This document shows positions 7,949-20,278 of a DNA stretch of 64,000 bases, piece by piece. The notes below the pieces were generated by a model. That model was not told where the DNA came from and did not search any database. It was given only the letters and a program-made list of their open reading frames with translations. Origin of the DNA: Conexibacter sp. S30A1 (lineage in GTDB: Bacteria; Actinomycetota; Thermoleophilia; Solirubrobacterales; Solirubrobacteraceae). The stretch is taken from assembly GCF_023330665.1 (NCBI RefSeq), contig NZ_CP097127.1, forward strand, positions 992,001 through 1,056,000, read 5' to 3'. Each line of letters opens with the position of its first letter. Positions within the stretch are counted from its first letter, which is position 1. Made by a program: the position numbers and the translations under genes.

Positions 7949-8625
7949 GCTCAAGACCCGTACAGGAGCCGCCGCTGGCAGCGGATCACACTCACCGCCA
8001 CGACGGTCACGAACACTCTCACGGTCTGGTGCATGAGTCCATCAAGCGCTCCCGCGAGGGCGTTCGAGCGGTGCTCATCTCCCTGCTGCTGCTCGGCCTG
8101 GCCGCAGCCGCGCAGACGGTCATCTTCGTTCTGTCGGGCTCGGTTGCGCTGCTCGCGGATCTCATTCACAACTACGGTGACGCGCTGACGGCGATCCCCC
8201 TCGGCACCGCCTTCCTGCTGCGCTCGGAGCGTGCAGAGCGGGTGGCGGGCCTGTTCGTTGTGGCCGCCATCTTCTTCAGCGCCTGTGTCGCGGGTGTCGA
8301 GGCTGTCCAGCGGCTCATCCACGAGTCCCCACCGACGCATCTCTGGGCGCTGGCCGGCGCCGGTGCGATCGGCTATTTGGGCAACTTTCTGGCGGCGCGG
8401 GTTCGCAGGCGCGCGGGGCACCGCCTGGACAGCCCCGCCCTGATCGCGGACGGCAATCACGCGGCGGGCGACGCCTACGTGTCGCTGGCGGTGATCGCGT
8501 CGGCCATCGTCGTGGCCATCGGCGCACCCATCGCGGACCCGCTCATCGGCCTGGCAATCTCGCTGGTCATCCTGCGGATCGCATGGCAGAGCTGGAAGAC
8601 GGTTCGCGGCCACGACCACGAGTAG
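7945..8625 (+). CDS. Cation diffusion facilitator (zinc-type) exporter
   Basis: A 226-residue CDF protein that exchanges cytoplasmic divalent metal for protons. There are about five to six hydrophobic segments between residues 40 and 220. The metal sites are visible as HNYGD in the second helix and DGNHAAGD in the fifth (HxxxD pairs). The N-terminus is His-rich (HTHRHDGHEHSH), a common metal-binding tail in CDFs. The usual C-terminal cytoplasmic dimerisation domain is nearly absent, so this is a short form. Translational coupling to the ArsR sensor makes zinc or cobalt the likely substrate. The last 59 bases overlap the 3' end of the convergent PaiB-like gene. Confidence 0.92.
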   Translation: MSSRPVQEPPLAADHTHRHDGHEHSHGLVHESIKRSREGVRAVLISLLLLGLAAAAQTVIFVLSGSVALLADLIHNYGDALTAIPLGTAFLLRSERAERVAGLFVVAAIFFSACVAGVEAVQRLIHESPPTHLWALAGAGAIGYLGNFLAARVRRRAGHRLDSPALIADGNHAAGDAYVSLAVIASAIVVAIGAPIADPLIGLAISLVILRIAWQSWKTVRGHDHE

Positions 8626-9250
8626 GGCTGCCGGGCCGAGCACGACTCACGGCCTGCGCGAGCGCATGCTCACCCGCCTGCTCGAGGCCGTCCACGATCC
8701 CGTCGATGTCGGCTGCGGGCTCGCCCTGCTCGAGTTTCGCCTTGGCCTCGATGCGGCTGATCACCAGCTCGACGCCGACGATCGCCCGCAGCTGCGCAGC
8801 GATGTAGGGCGCCGGCGCGTCATCCACCGCCCAGGGGCTTGGCTGTGTGGCCTCGTACTTGTCGGTCAGCAACCGCACCACCCGGCCCAGCCAGTCGGGG
8901 TCATCGTGGATCACAAGCTCGCCGTAGACATGCGCGCTCACGTAGGCCCAGGTCGGGACCACCCGGCCGTGCTCGCGCTTTGAGGCATACCAGTTGGGCG
9001 TGAGGTAGGCGTCGGGCCCCTGCAGGATGACCAGCGACTCGCCGAGCGGCGCAAGCCGCCAGTGCTCGTTGCGGCGTGCCACATGACCGAGCAGGCTGCC
9101 GAGCCCGTCGGGCGACGGCGCGTGGACCATCGGCATGAACGTCGCCCACGGCCCGGACGCCGTCGCGCTCACCAGGTGCGCCGCGCGCACATCCGCAAGC
9201 AGCTCGGCCGTCTGCGCTTCGTCGGCACGCATATGCCTGGGCAGGTACAC
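8567..9250 (-). CDS. PaiB-like FMN-binding protein
   Basis: The 227-residue protein resembles the PaiB/FMN-binding split-barrel family: MYLPRHMRADEA at the N-terminus, GHVARRNEHW, YLTPNWYASK, VPTWAYVSAHVYG and an IVGVELVISRIEAKAKLEQ-type block. PaiB of Bacillus is described as a negative regulator of sporulation and protease genes, but most homologues are uncharacterised flavin- or haem-binding proteins of the pyridoxamine-oxidase-like fold. The 3' end runs 59 bp into the CDF gene on the other strand, and its tail past about residue 200 is low complexity and unlike the family. Function is uncertain. Confidence 0.87.
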   Translation of the reverse strand: MYLPRHMRADEAQTAELLADVRAAHLVSATASGPWATFMPMVHAPSPDGLGSLLGHVARRNEHWRLAPLGESLVILQGPDAYLTPNWYASKREHGRVVPTWAYVSAHVYGELVIHDDPDWLGRVVRLLTDKYEATQPSPWAVDDAPAPYIAAQLRAIVGVELVISRIEAKAKLEQGEPAADIDGIVDGLEQAGEHALAQAVSRARPGSPTRGRGREPSSSSAMRSAG

Positions 9251-9427
9251 GCGCCAACAGTACCCCGCCTGACCGGCCTGGCGGGCGGCTGCTACCGTCT
9301 CGCAGAACGACCGGCGCCGCCGGCCGTGAGGCAGTTGCTTTCAGTGGACGCGCAACGCGCGGTTCGGGTAAGCCAATAAGCCTCCCGAATCGTCCGCGGT
9401 CCCATGCGGCACCGCCAAGGAGAACAT

Positions 9428-10651
<1,224 letters not shown>

Positions 10652-10661
10652 CCTGGCGCTG

Positions 10662-11213
10662 GTGGACGCCCCGCCCACTCCCGAGCAGCGCCACGAGCTC
10701 CGTCTGGAGCGCTTCGCCCTGCGCGATGCCTACCGCCGGCACTTCGCCGACCCTCGGCGCGAGCGTGCCTTCCTGCACGCCGCCGGCTTCACCGTCGGGT
10801 TCGCGGGCTGCCGGCTGGTCACGCACGCGATCCGCGCACAGCGCGGGCCGTTTCGCAACCTGACTGCCGGCGGGCGCCACCTGCACCACTCCACGCCCGG
10901 GATCGTCGGCCAGATCGCGCTCGGCTACCTGTGGACCTGGCAGGTCGCGATCGGCACCGACCCGCACCGGCGGGCCGGCTCGCGTGCCGCGGCGCTCACC
11001 GCCGGGCTCGCGACCGCGCTGACGCTGGATGAGTTCGCGCTCTGGTTCGATCTGGCCGACGACTACTGGGACAACGCCGGGCGCAAGAGCATCGACGCGG
11101 TGATCCTGTTCTGGGGCGTCTCGGCGATGCTGCTCACCGGCCGTGGGCTGGCGACCGAGACCGGACGCGCGCTGCGCGAGGCGGCGCGCCTTTCACGGTC
11201 GCGGCGCCACTGA
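10662..11213 (+). CDS. Predicted four-helix integral membrane protein
   Basis: The 183-residue protein has a charged N-terminal region (RLERFALRDAYRRHFADPRRER) and roughly four hydrophobic segments (about residues 45-62, 85-105, 115-140, 150-170). Conserved-looking polar spots are RHLHHSTPG and FDLADDYWDN. I do not recognise the family and assign no function. I chose the GTG at 10662, ten bases after the helicase stop; an earlier GTG would overlap the helicase gene. The 3' end overlaps the convergent LysR gene by 21 bp, and both stop codons lie in or next to one hairpin. Confidence 0.65.
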   Translation: MDAPPTPEQRHELRLERFALRDAYRRHFADPRRERAFLHAAGFTVGFAGCRLVTHAIRAQRGPFRNLTAGGRHLHHSTPGIVGQIALGYLWTWQVAIGTDPHRRAGSRAAALTAGLATALTLDEFALWFDLADDYWDNAGRKSIDAVILFWGVSAMLLTGRGLATETGRALREAARLSRSRRH

Positions 11214-12152
11214 CGCCGCGACCGAGCCCAGCGGGCCGCCGCCGCTCACACCCGCCGGCAGCTGCGGCAACAGCTCCCGGACGTGCGCGGCAAACGCGCG
11301 GGCACGCAGCGTTGGCCGTACGCCGGGCGCGCGCGCGAGGACGACGTCGACAGGCTTGACCTGACCGGCCAGCGGCACCGCGACCAGCGGCCTGCCCTCG
11401 TAGCTGACATCTCCGTAGGGACGGCTGATCAGCAGCGTGAAGCCGAGGTTGCGCGCCACCAGCGAGCGCACCAGCTCGTAGCTGGATGTCTGGTAACGGA
11501 TTCGCGGCACCACGCCCGCGTGCGCAAAGAGCCCGAGCTGGTGCTCGTGCACCGGCGCCACGTCGAGTGCCACAAAGTCGTGTTGGGCGAGCTCGGCGAG
11601 CGTCACCTCCGCGTGAGCTGCGAGCGGATGCTCCGGCGCGAAGAGCGCATATGGCACCGCGCTGTGGAGCACCTCGGTGCGCAGCGCCACGTGCAGGCCG
11701 ATGTCGTACATCAGCGCGACCTCGCAGCGGCCCTCAAGCAGCGCCGCCTCGAGCACCTCGGTTGAGCCCTCGACGAAGTCGAGCGTCACGCCCGGGTGCC
11801 GGCGCTCGAAGGTCTCCATCAGCGCCGGCAACACCAGCGGCGCGCCCGTCCCGAAGCAGCCCACTGTCAGCCGGCCCTGAAGCCCCCGCCCGATCGCGTC
11901 GGCACGCGCGCGCAGCGCCTCCGCGTCGGCCAGCAGGTTTCTGGCCTCGAGCAGCAGCTCGCGGCCGGCGGCGGTCAGCTCCAGGCCACGCCCCCTGTGG
12001 CGCAGGAAGAGGTCCGCGCCGAGCGCATCCTCCAGTCCGGCCACGGCGAGCGAGACCGCCGACTGCGAGACCATCAGCCGCTGCGCACCGGCGGTCATGG
12101 AGCCGCCGTCCGCGGCGGCCACGAACGCCTCGACCTGGCGCAGGTTGAGCAT
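11193..12152 (-). CDS. LysR-type transcriptional regulator
   Basis: The 319-residue regulator has an N-terminal winged HTH (about residues 1-60: LRQVEAFVAAADGG..AQRLMVSQSAVS) and a substrate-binding domain of two Rossmann-like lobes (from about residue 90). Start choice is between ATGs at 12170 and 12152. I took the shorter because LRQVEAF normally begins within the first few residues, and because a T-N11-A palindrome (12156-12170) would then lie just upstream of the gene rather than inside it. It is divergent from a GcvT/LigM-like transferase gene, the classic arrangement for a LysR activator and its target. The inducer is unknown but may be an aromatic or methylated compound. Confidence 0.9.
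   Translation of the reverse strand: MLNLRQVEAFVAAADGGSMTAGAQRLMVSQSAVSLAVAGLEDALGADLFLRHRGRGLELTAAGRELLLEARNLLADAEALRARADAIGRGLQGRLTVGCFGTGAPLVLPALMETFERRHPGVTLDFVEGSTEVLEAALLEGRCEVALMYDIGLHVALRTEVLHSAVPYALFAPEHPLAAHAEVTLAELAQHDFVALDVAPVHEHQLGLFAHAGVVPRIRYQTSSYELVRSLVARNLGFTLLISRPYGDVSYEGRPLVAVPLAGQVKPVDVVLARAPGVRPTLRARAFAAHVRELLPQLPAGVSGGGPLGSVAASVAPRP
11197..11223. terminator. Hairpin shared by two convergent genes
   Basis: GGTCGCGGCG (11197-11206) pairs perfectly with CGCCGCGACC (11214-11223) around a 7-base loop. The loop contains the stop codon of the upstream membrane gene, and the LysR stop lies just outside the left arm. There is no T-tract, so a role as a bidirectional terminator is inferred from position only. 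Confidence 0.5.
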
Positions 12153-12155
12153 CTC

Positions 12156-12170
12156 ATGAGTATCGCTCAT
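12156..12170. promoter_or_regulatory. T-N11-A palindrome, probable LysR box
   Basis: ATGAG-TATCG-CTCAT is a perfect 5-bp inverted repeat that fits the LysR consensus T-N11-A (T at 12157, A at 12169). It lies between the divergent LysR and one-carbon transferase genes, and overlaps the alternative LysR start codon. Binding is inferred, not shown. Confidence 0.55.
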
Positions 12171-12269
12171 GAAGCTCACAACGAACTGGCTCTTTTCTTC
12201 TGCGACGTCCCCCGCGAGCATTGCCCTGACCGGCGAACATCCCCGAAGTCGGCAACCAGAAGGAGAGAG

Positions 12270-13628
12270 ATGACCGAGCAGAGCCTCGAGGACGCGATCC
12301 AGCAGGCTGGAGGCGCAGTCCCGTTTTTGCGCAACCACCCCGCGCTGCCGCACACCTTTCCGGTCAAGCCGGAGTTCAGCAACTGGCGCTCGGAGCAGCG
12401 TGCCTGGCGCGAGAGCGCCGCGTTGCTTGACCAGTCCCACCACATGGCTGATCTCTTCGTCAGCGGCCCCGACGCGCTGCGTCTGTTCGCGGCGCTGGGC
12501 GTCAATAACTTCTCACGCTTCGTGCCGGGCGTAGCCAAGCAGCTGGTGTGCACCAACCCGGACGGGTTCCTGATCGGCGACGGCATCCTCTTCTACCTGG
12601 CGGAGAACGAGCTGGACTTCGTCGGCGCCCACCCGACGGTCGTCGACTGGGTGCACTACAACGCGCTCACCGGCGGCTACAACGTGCAGATCGAGCGCGA
12701 CGAGAACTCCTTTGACCGTCAGGGTCCGCCGAAGCTCTACCGCTACGAGATCCAGGGGCCAAGGGCGCTGGCGGTGATCGAGCGCGCGACCGGGGCGCCG
12801 GCGCCCGAGGTGAAGTTCTTCCACATGACCGAGTTCACGCTCGCCGGCGCGCGCGTGCGCGCGCTGCGCCACGGCATGGCCGGGCAGCCGGGCTTTGAGC
12901 TCTTCGGCCCCTGGCAGGACGCGGAGGCTGTCCGTGAGGCGCTGCTCGCCGCCGGTTCCGAGCACGGGCTGCTGCCGGCCGGGTCGCGCGCCTACTCGAC
13001 CGCAAACCTGGAGTCCGCCTGGGTGCCCTCACCCCCGCCGGCGATCTTCACAGGCGCCGGCATGGAGGCCTTCCGGCGCTGGCGCAGCGCGGCGCGCGCC
13101 GGCTCGCTCGGCGGATCATTCAACTCCGAGGACATCACCGACTACTACACCACCCCCTACGACCTCGGCTACGGCGCCATCGTCGCCTTCGACCACGAGT
13201 TCCCGGGCCGCGCCGCACTCGAGCAGATCGCCGTCGATCCGCCGCGCCGCAAGGTCACGCTGATCTGGCACGAGGACGATGTCGCCAACATCTTCGGTAG
13301 CCAGCTGGGCTCGGGCGAGGCGGCCAAATACATGGAGTGGCCAAAGGCGCGCTACGCGCTCTTCCAGACCGACGCGGTGCACGCCGACGGCGAGCTCGTC
13401 GGCCTCTCCTTCGACTGCGGCTACCTCTACAACGAGCGCGCCTTCGTGTCCCTGGCGACCGTTGCCCGCGAGCACGCGGAGCCCGGCACCGAGCTCACCG
13501 TGCGCTGGGGGGAGGCGCCCAACTCGCGCAAGCCCACGGTCGAGCCCCACGTCCAGGTCGAGGTCCGCGCGACCGTCGCCCCCGCGCCGATCGGGTCGTT
13601 TGCGCGCAGCGGCTACCGCTCGGCCTGA
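12270..13628 (+). CDS. GcvT/LigM-like tetrahydrofolate-dependent methyltransferase or demethylase
   Basis: The 452-residue protein belongs to the aminomethyltransferase (GcvT) fold family but is longer than GcvT, about the size of LigM/DesA-type O-demethylases that move methyl groups from vanillate or syringate to tetrahydrofolate. Features include the N-terminal region with LLDQSHHMADLFVSGPDAL, the folate-side block RYEIQGPRALAVIERATG, HGMAGQPGFELFGPW, and a C-terminal barrel (NSRKPTVEPHVQVEVRA). The start is the ATG at 12270 behind AAGGAGAGAG; the frame is open far upstream by chance. The divergent LysR gene probably controls it. Alternatives are demethylases for dimethylsulfoniopropionate or N-methyl compounds. 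The substrate is not determinable here. Confidence 0.8.
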   Translation: MTEQSLEDAIQQAGGAVPFLRNHPALPHTFPVKPEFSNWRSEQRAWRESAALLDQSHHMADLFVSGPDALRLFAALGVNNFSRFVPGVAKQLVCTNPDGFLIGDGILFYLAENELDFVGAHPTVVDWVHYNALTGGYNVQIERDENSFDRQGPPKLYRYEIQGPRALAVIERATGAPAPEVKFFHMTEFTLAGARVRALRHGMAGQPGFELFGPWQDAEAVREALLAAGSEHGLLPAGSRAYSTANLESAWVPSPPPAIFTGAGMEAFRRWRSAARAGSLGGSFNSEDITDYYTTPYDLGYGAIVAFDHEFPGRAALEQIAVDPPRRKVTLIWHEDDVANIFGSQLGSGEAAKYMEWPKARYALFQTDAVHADGELVGLSFDCGYLYNERAFVSLATVAREHAEPGTELTVRWGEAPNSRKPTVEPHVQVEVRATVAPAPIGSFARSGYRSA

Positions 13629-13641
13629 GTAGCTCTCACGC

Positions 13642-13671
13642 GGTGCACCTGGCCCGCTGGCCAGGTGCACC
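13642..13671. terminator. Perfect 13-bp hairpin with CGCT loop, bidirectional terminator candidate
   Basis: GGTGCACCTGGCC (13642-13654) and its exact complement (13659-13671) flank the tetraloop CGCT, between the convergent methyltransferase and amidase genes. No T-tract follows on either strand. The same loop and stem design occurs at 24824 and 58152. Confidence 0.65.
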
Positions 13672-13683
13672 GAGCAGGCGCGC

Positions 13684-15111
13684 TCAAAGGACGGCCAGCG
13701 GCGGGCGGTCCGCGGCCCAGGGCCTGGCCGCCTCGATCTGCCCGGCCAGGGAGTACAGCGTCAGCTCGTCACCGTGGCGCCCGACCAGCTGCACGCTCAG
13801 CGGCAGCCCGTCTGAGCCGAAGCCGGCGGGCAGCGAGATGGCTGGCTGGCCGGTCAGGTTGAAGGCTGGAAACCACGGCATGAAGCGGCTGGCGACCAGC
13901 AGCGCCTGGAGGCCGCTCCTGCCGTAGGCGCCCTCGGCGGCGATCGCCGTGCTGGCCAGCCCCGGCGTCAGCAGCACGTCGTACTCCTCCCAGAGTGCGG
14001 CGATGCGGACGGTGACCCGCGGCCGGGCGGCCAGCAACCGTTCGCGCCGGCGCTCGGGCACGAGCCGGCGGCCGAGCGCCGCCAACTGTCTGGTCGAGCG
14101 CTCGGCGAGCTCCGGTTGGGCGAGCGTCGCGAACTCGTCGGCGGCGCCGCGCAGGTAGCTCTGCGTGAAGTGCAGCGAAACCGCCCCGTAGTGCGGGTCG
14201 CGCTCGCTGACATGATGGCCGAGCTCCTCGAGCAGCCTTGCGGTCTGGTCGAAGGCACGGCGCTGGTCAGCTGAGAGCCGCGCGATGACGCCTGGCGGCA
14301 GGGCTTTGGAGATCGCGACCCGCAGCGGGCGAGCGGGCGGTGTCCGGGCGGCGTCGAGGAAGCTGCCGTTTGGCGGTGCGAGCGTGTAGCGGTCCGCGGC
14401 CGTCGAGCCCTGCATCGCATCGAGCAGGAGGGCGCTGTCAGCGACCGTGCGCGCCAGCGCACCGTAGGTGGAGAGTCCCAGCCAGCCGTCGCCGAGGGGC
14501 TGCGCGGAGACGCGGCCGCGCGTGGGCTTCAGCCCCACCAGGCCGCAGCAGGCCGCTGGGATCCGCAGCGAACCGCCGCCGTCAGATCCGCCCGCAGCGG
14601 GCACCAGGGCCGCCGCCACGGCGGCGCCCGAGCCCCCGGAGGAGCCGCCCGGCGTGCGCTCCGGGTTCCACGGGTTGCGGGTCACGCCACCTGCGCTGCT
14701 GGCCGTCCAGGGCATCAGCATCAGCTCCGGCACCCGGGTTATCCCGACCGGGATCGCCCCGGCCTGACGCAGGCGGCGCAGCGCCTCGGCATCGGCGCCC
14801 TGCGGCGGGCTCGGCGAGCGCGAGCCGCGGGTCATCGCGTGGCCCGCAAGCGGCATGTCGTCCTTGATCGCAAGTGGGACGCCGGCGAGCGGTCCGCCAG
14901 CCTCGGGCGCGCCCGCGTCGATCTGCGCGGCGGTGCTCAGCGCCAGGTCATCAAGCACCTCGCGAAAAGCGTTCAGCCGCGGGTTCAGACGGTCGATCCG
15001 CGCCAGGAAGAGCTCCACCAGCTCGCGGGCGCTGAGTTCGCGCGAGCGAACCATTCGCGCCAGCTCGAGCGGGCCGGCGAAGGCCAGGTCGTTGTCCTGC
15101 GCGCGGCTCAA
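13684..15111 (-). CDS. Amidase signature family hydrolase
   Basis: The 475-residue enzyme carries the Ser-cisSer-Lys triad of the amidase signature family: Lys in LAIKDDMPLAG, and the serines in the GGSSGGSGAAVAAA to GSDGGGSLRIPA signature. These enzymes cleave amide bonds in varied small molecules; GatA is the housekeeping member, but no gatC or gatB neighbour is present, so a catabolic amidase is more likely. The start appears to be a TTG overlapping the stop of the esterase gene (TTGA), giving a two-gene operon of hydrolases. A later start would remove part of the fold. Confidence 0.9.
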   Translation of the reverse strand: MSRAQDNDLAFAGPLELARMVRSRELSARELVELFLARIDRLNPRLNAFREVLDDLALSTAAQIDAGAPEAGGPLAGVPLAIKDDMPLAGHAMTRGSRSPSPPQGADAEALRRLRQAGAIPVGITRVPELMLMPWTASSAGGVTRNPWNPERTPGGSSGGSGAAVAAALVPAAGGSDGGGSLRIPAACCGLVGLKPTRGRVSAQPLGDGWLGLSTYGALARTVADSALLLDAMQGSTAADRYTLAPPNGSFLDAARTPPARPLRVAISKALPPGVIARLSADQRRAFDQTARLLEELGHHVSERDPHYGAVSLHFTQSYLRGAADEFATLAQPELAERSTRQLAALGRRLVPERRRERLLAARPRVTVRIAALWEEYDVLLTPGLASTAIAAEGAYGRSGLQALLVASRFMPWFPAFNLTGQPAISLPAGFGSDGLPLSVQLVGRHGDELTLYSLAGQIEAARPWAADRPPLAVL

Positions 15112-16166
15112 AGGGCGTCCAGCAGGTCACGGATCGCGGGCGCGTAGCGGTAGGTGAGGCCGCCGTGCGTGCCATCGAAGAGCTCGAAGGTGTGCTTGAC
15201 CCCCGCCCGCTCGAGCTCGTGTGAGACCGCCTGCGCGCCGAGGTCGAGGAAGAACTCATCCGCGCGGCCGGCCTCGATGTGGATGTGGCGCATGCCCGCA
15301 AGTGCCTGTGCGTGGCCTGGGACCATGCGCACCGGGTCGTGCTCGAGCCAGCGCTCCCAGACCTCGGGGATCAGCCGGCCGCTTGCGAGCTCGAACGGCA
15401 ACAGCGGGCGTGTCGGGTGCTCGGGGTCGGGCGAGTAGGCGCAGGCCATCGCGTGGACGTTGATCACCGCGCCGAAGCGCGCGAAGTCAAAACGCTCGCG
15501 CGCCGCGAAGCGCTGCCAGAACGTCTCCAGGGAGCCGTCGAAGTGGTCGCGCAGCGCCCGCGCCGCGTTATGGACGTCAGCCAGATAGCAGGCTTCAAAG
15601 AGCGCGTCGCCTGAGTGCGAGACCAGCGCGCCGAACACGTCCGGGCGACGCATCGCAAGCACCATGGCGCCGTAGCCGCCGGATGACTTGCCGGCAACAC
15701 CGCGGCGCTGCGGATCCGCGACGGTCGGGTAGTTTGCGTCGATGAACGGCACGACCTCGTCGCAGATGTAGTCGCTGTAGTCCCCGATCGCGCTCGAGTT
15801 CACAAACTGGGAGCCGCCCAACGATGTCCAGGCGTCCACGAACACGATCACCGCGTCACTCACAGGCGGCCGCTCACCCGCGAACATCGCGTCCAGGCGC
15901 TCCAGGCGCGTGGGCTCAAACGCCGACCTGGAAAGCCACATGTCGAGCTGGCCGGGGAAGCCCTGCAGCACATAGACGCTCGGCACGTGAGTGGCGACGC
16001 CGTCGCGCACGCCCGGCGAGCGGTAGACGTACAGCGGCCGCCGCGCGGGATCACCGAGCGGGTTTGAGGCGAGGATCTCAGATTCGACCACGAGCTGGTC
16101 GAGGCTGCCGCGCAGCGGCTGCTGCCATGGCGGCCCGAGCGCTTCCTGGACGAGCGTGAGCGTCAT
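15108..16166 (-). CDS. Esterase of the alpha/beta hydrolase (putative esterase D-like) family
   Basis: The 352-residue protein resembles the PF00756-type esterases (mycolyltransferase, S-formylglutathione hydrolase and enterochelin esterase relatives). The nucleophile elbow is GKSSGGYGAM (about residue 195), with a likely acid in GRADEF and the catalytic His in DGTHGGLTYR. VYVLQGFPGQ provides the oxyanion region. No signal peptide is evident, so a cytosolic location is likely. It is the first gene of an esterase-amidase operon. The natural ester is unknown; proximity to the LigM-like gene hints at modified aromatic compounds but proves nothing. Confidence 0.87.
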   Translation of the reverse strand: MTLTLVQEALGPPWQQPLRGSLDQLVVESEILASNPLGDPARRPLYVYRSPGVRDGVATHVPSVYVLQGFPGQLDMWLSRSAFEPTRLERLDAMFAGERPPVSDAVIVFVDAWTSLGGSQFVNSSAIGDYSDYICDEVVPFIDANYPTVADPQRRGVAGKSSGGYGAMVLAMRRPDVFGALVSHSGDALFEACYLADVHNAARALRDHFDGSLETFWQRFAARERFDFARFGAVINVHAMACAYSPDPEHPTRPLLPFELASGRLIPEVWERWLEHDPVRMVPGHAQALAGMRHIHIEAGRADEFFLDLGAQAVSHELERAGVKHTFELFDGTHGGLTYRYAPAIRDLLDAL

Positions 16167-16214
16167 GCGCGCACCCTACCCGACGCGGGCTTGTGTCGTC
16201 GACCGGTCAAAAGC

Positions 16215-16233
16215 CTGGGGTTTATAGTCCCAG
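16215..16233 (+). promoter_or_regulatory. aceE promoter region with inverted repeat over the -10
   Basis: A TATAGT hexamer at 16223-16228 lies 44 bases before the aceE start codon and is embedded in an inverted repeat, CTGGG (16215-16219) and CCCAG (16229-16233). A repressor there would cover the -10 element. No convincing -35 is visible at standard spacing. Confidence 0.4.
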
Positions 16234-16271
16234 TAGAGCCTTGTGACCCGACCAGCCAGCGTGAGCCAGCG

Positions 16272-18982
<2,711 letters not shown>

Positions 18983-18986
<4 letters not shown>

Positions 18987-20278
18987 CGGCCGTGGCAGCG
19001 CTTTTGGAGGTGGCCGTCCCCGACATCGGCGACTTCGCCGATGTCCCGGTGATCGAGGTGCTGGTCGCGCCAGGCGACACGGTCGCCGCCGAGGATCCGC
19101 TGGTCACGCTCGAGTCAGACAAGGCGACCATGGACGTCCCCGCGCCGGCCGCGGGCGTCGTCAAAGCGCTGCACGTGAAGGTCGGCGACAAGGTCTCCGA
19201 GGGCACGCACATCCTCGACCTGGAGACCGCAGCGCCCACCGACGCGGTGGGCGCACCGGAACCGGAGCCGGCCGAGCCAGCGCCGCCAGCAGCGACAGCG
19301 CCGCCGGCAGCGACAGCAGCGCCCCCGACGAGCACCCCAACTGCCCCAGCTGACGGGCAGGACGGCAACCACAGCGGTGTCTACGCCAGCCCGTCGGTGC
19401 GGCGCCTGGCGCGCGAGCTGGGAGTCGACCTGCACGGCCTGAGCGGCAGTGGCCGCAAGGGTCGGCTGCTCCCGGCCGATGTGCGCGCCGCGAGCGCCGG
19501 CGGCCCCAGCGCAACGCCAGTGCCAACCAACGGCAGCGCGCTTGGCCTGGCGCCATGGCCGGTGGTGGACTACGAGAAGTTCGGTCCGGTGCAGCGCGTG
19601 GCGCGCAGCCGCATCCAGAAGATCTCGGCGCCGAACCTGGCGCGTAACTGGGTGTTGATCCCGCACGTGACCCAGAACGACGAGGCCGACATCACCGAGC
19701 TCGAGGCCTGGCGCAAACAGCTCAACGCAGAGCACGAGCGCGCCGGCGTCAAGTTCACGATGGTCACCTTCCTGATCGCCGCCTGCGTGGCGACGCTGCA
19801 CGAGTTTCCGACCTTCAACGCGGCGCTGGACGGCGATGAGCTGGTCCTGCGCCGCTACTACAACATCGGCTTCGCGGCCGACACGCCCGACGGGCTGGTT
19901 GTCCCGGTGATCAAGGACGCCGACCGCAAGGGCCTTGTGGAGATCGCCTCCGAGCTGACCGAGCTCTCCCGGCGTGCCCGTGAAGGCAAGCTCGGGCCCG
20001 CCGACATGAACGGTGGCACGTTCACAATCTCCTCGCTGGGCGGCATCGGCGGCACATCGTTTACGCCGATCATCAACGCGCCTGAGGTCGCCATCCTGGG
20101 CGTCACACGCGCCGCGATCAAGCCGGTGTGGGATGAGCGCAACGCCAGCTTCCAACCAAGGCTGATGCTGCCGCTCTCGCTCTCCTACGACCATCGGGTG
20201 ATCGACGGCGCGAGCGCCGCACGCTTCGTCGTGCACCTCGCCCGCGTGCTCGCTGATCTGCGCAGGGCGCTGCTGTGA
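18983..20278 (+). CDS. aceF: Dihydrolipoamide acetyltransferase (E2)
   Basis: The 431-residue E2 core protein has one N-terminal lipoyl domain (about residues 8-80, lipoyl Lys in ESDKATMDV). An Ala/Pro-rich linker follows, then a peripheral subunit-binding domain (about 125-165, ASPSVRRLARELGVDL..GRKGRLLPADV) and the catalytic acyltransferase domain (about 200-431). The active-site His-Asp block is SLSYDHRVIDGASAARF. It transfers acetyl groups to CoA and forms the multimeric core of the complex. It is coupled to aceE (ATGA overlap) and to lpd (GTGA overlap). The lipoyl domain is a near copy of the one fused to Lpd. Confidence 0.97.
19010..19204 (+). repeat. Lipoyl-domain repeat, copy 1 (in aceF)
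   Basis: The encoded 65 residues are identical at 57 positions to copy 2 at 20290-20484 inside lpd, and the DNA is also highly similar. It contains the ESDKATM lipoylation site. This looks like a recent duplication or ongoing gene conversion within the operon. Confidence 0.85.

Noticed and set aside
12156..12170. ATG at 12170 as the LysR start
   Set aside because: It would place the operator-like palindrome inside the coding region and add residues not seen in the family; kept only as an alternative.
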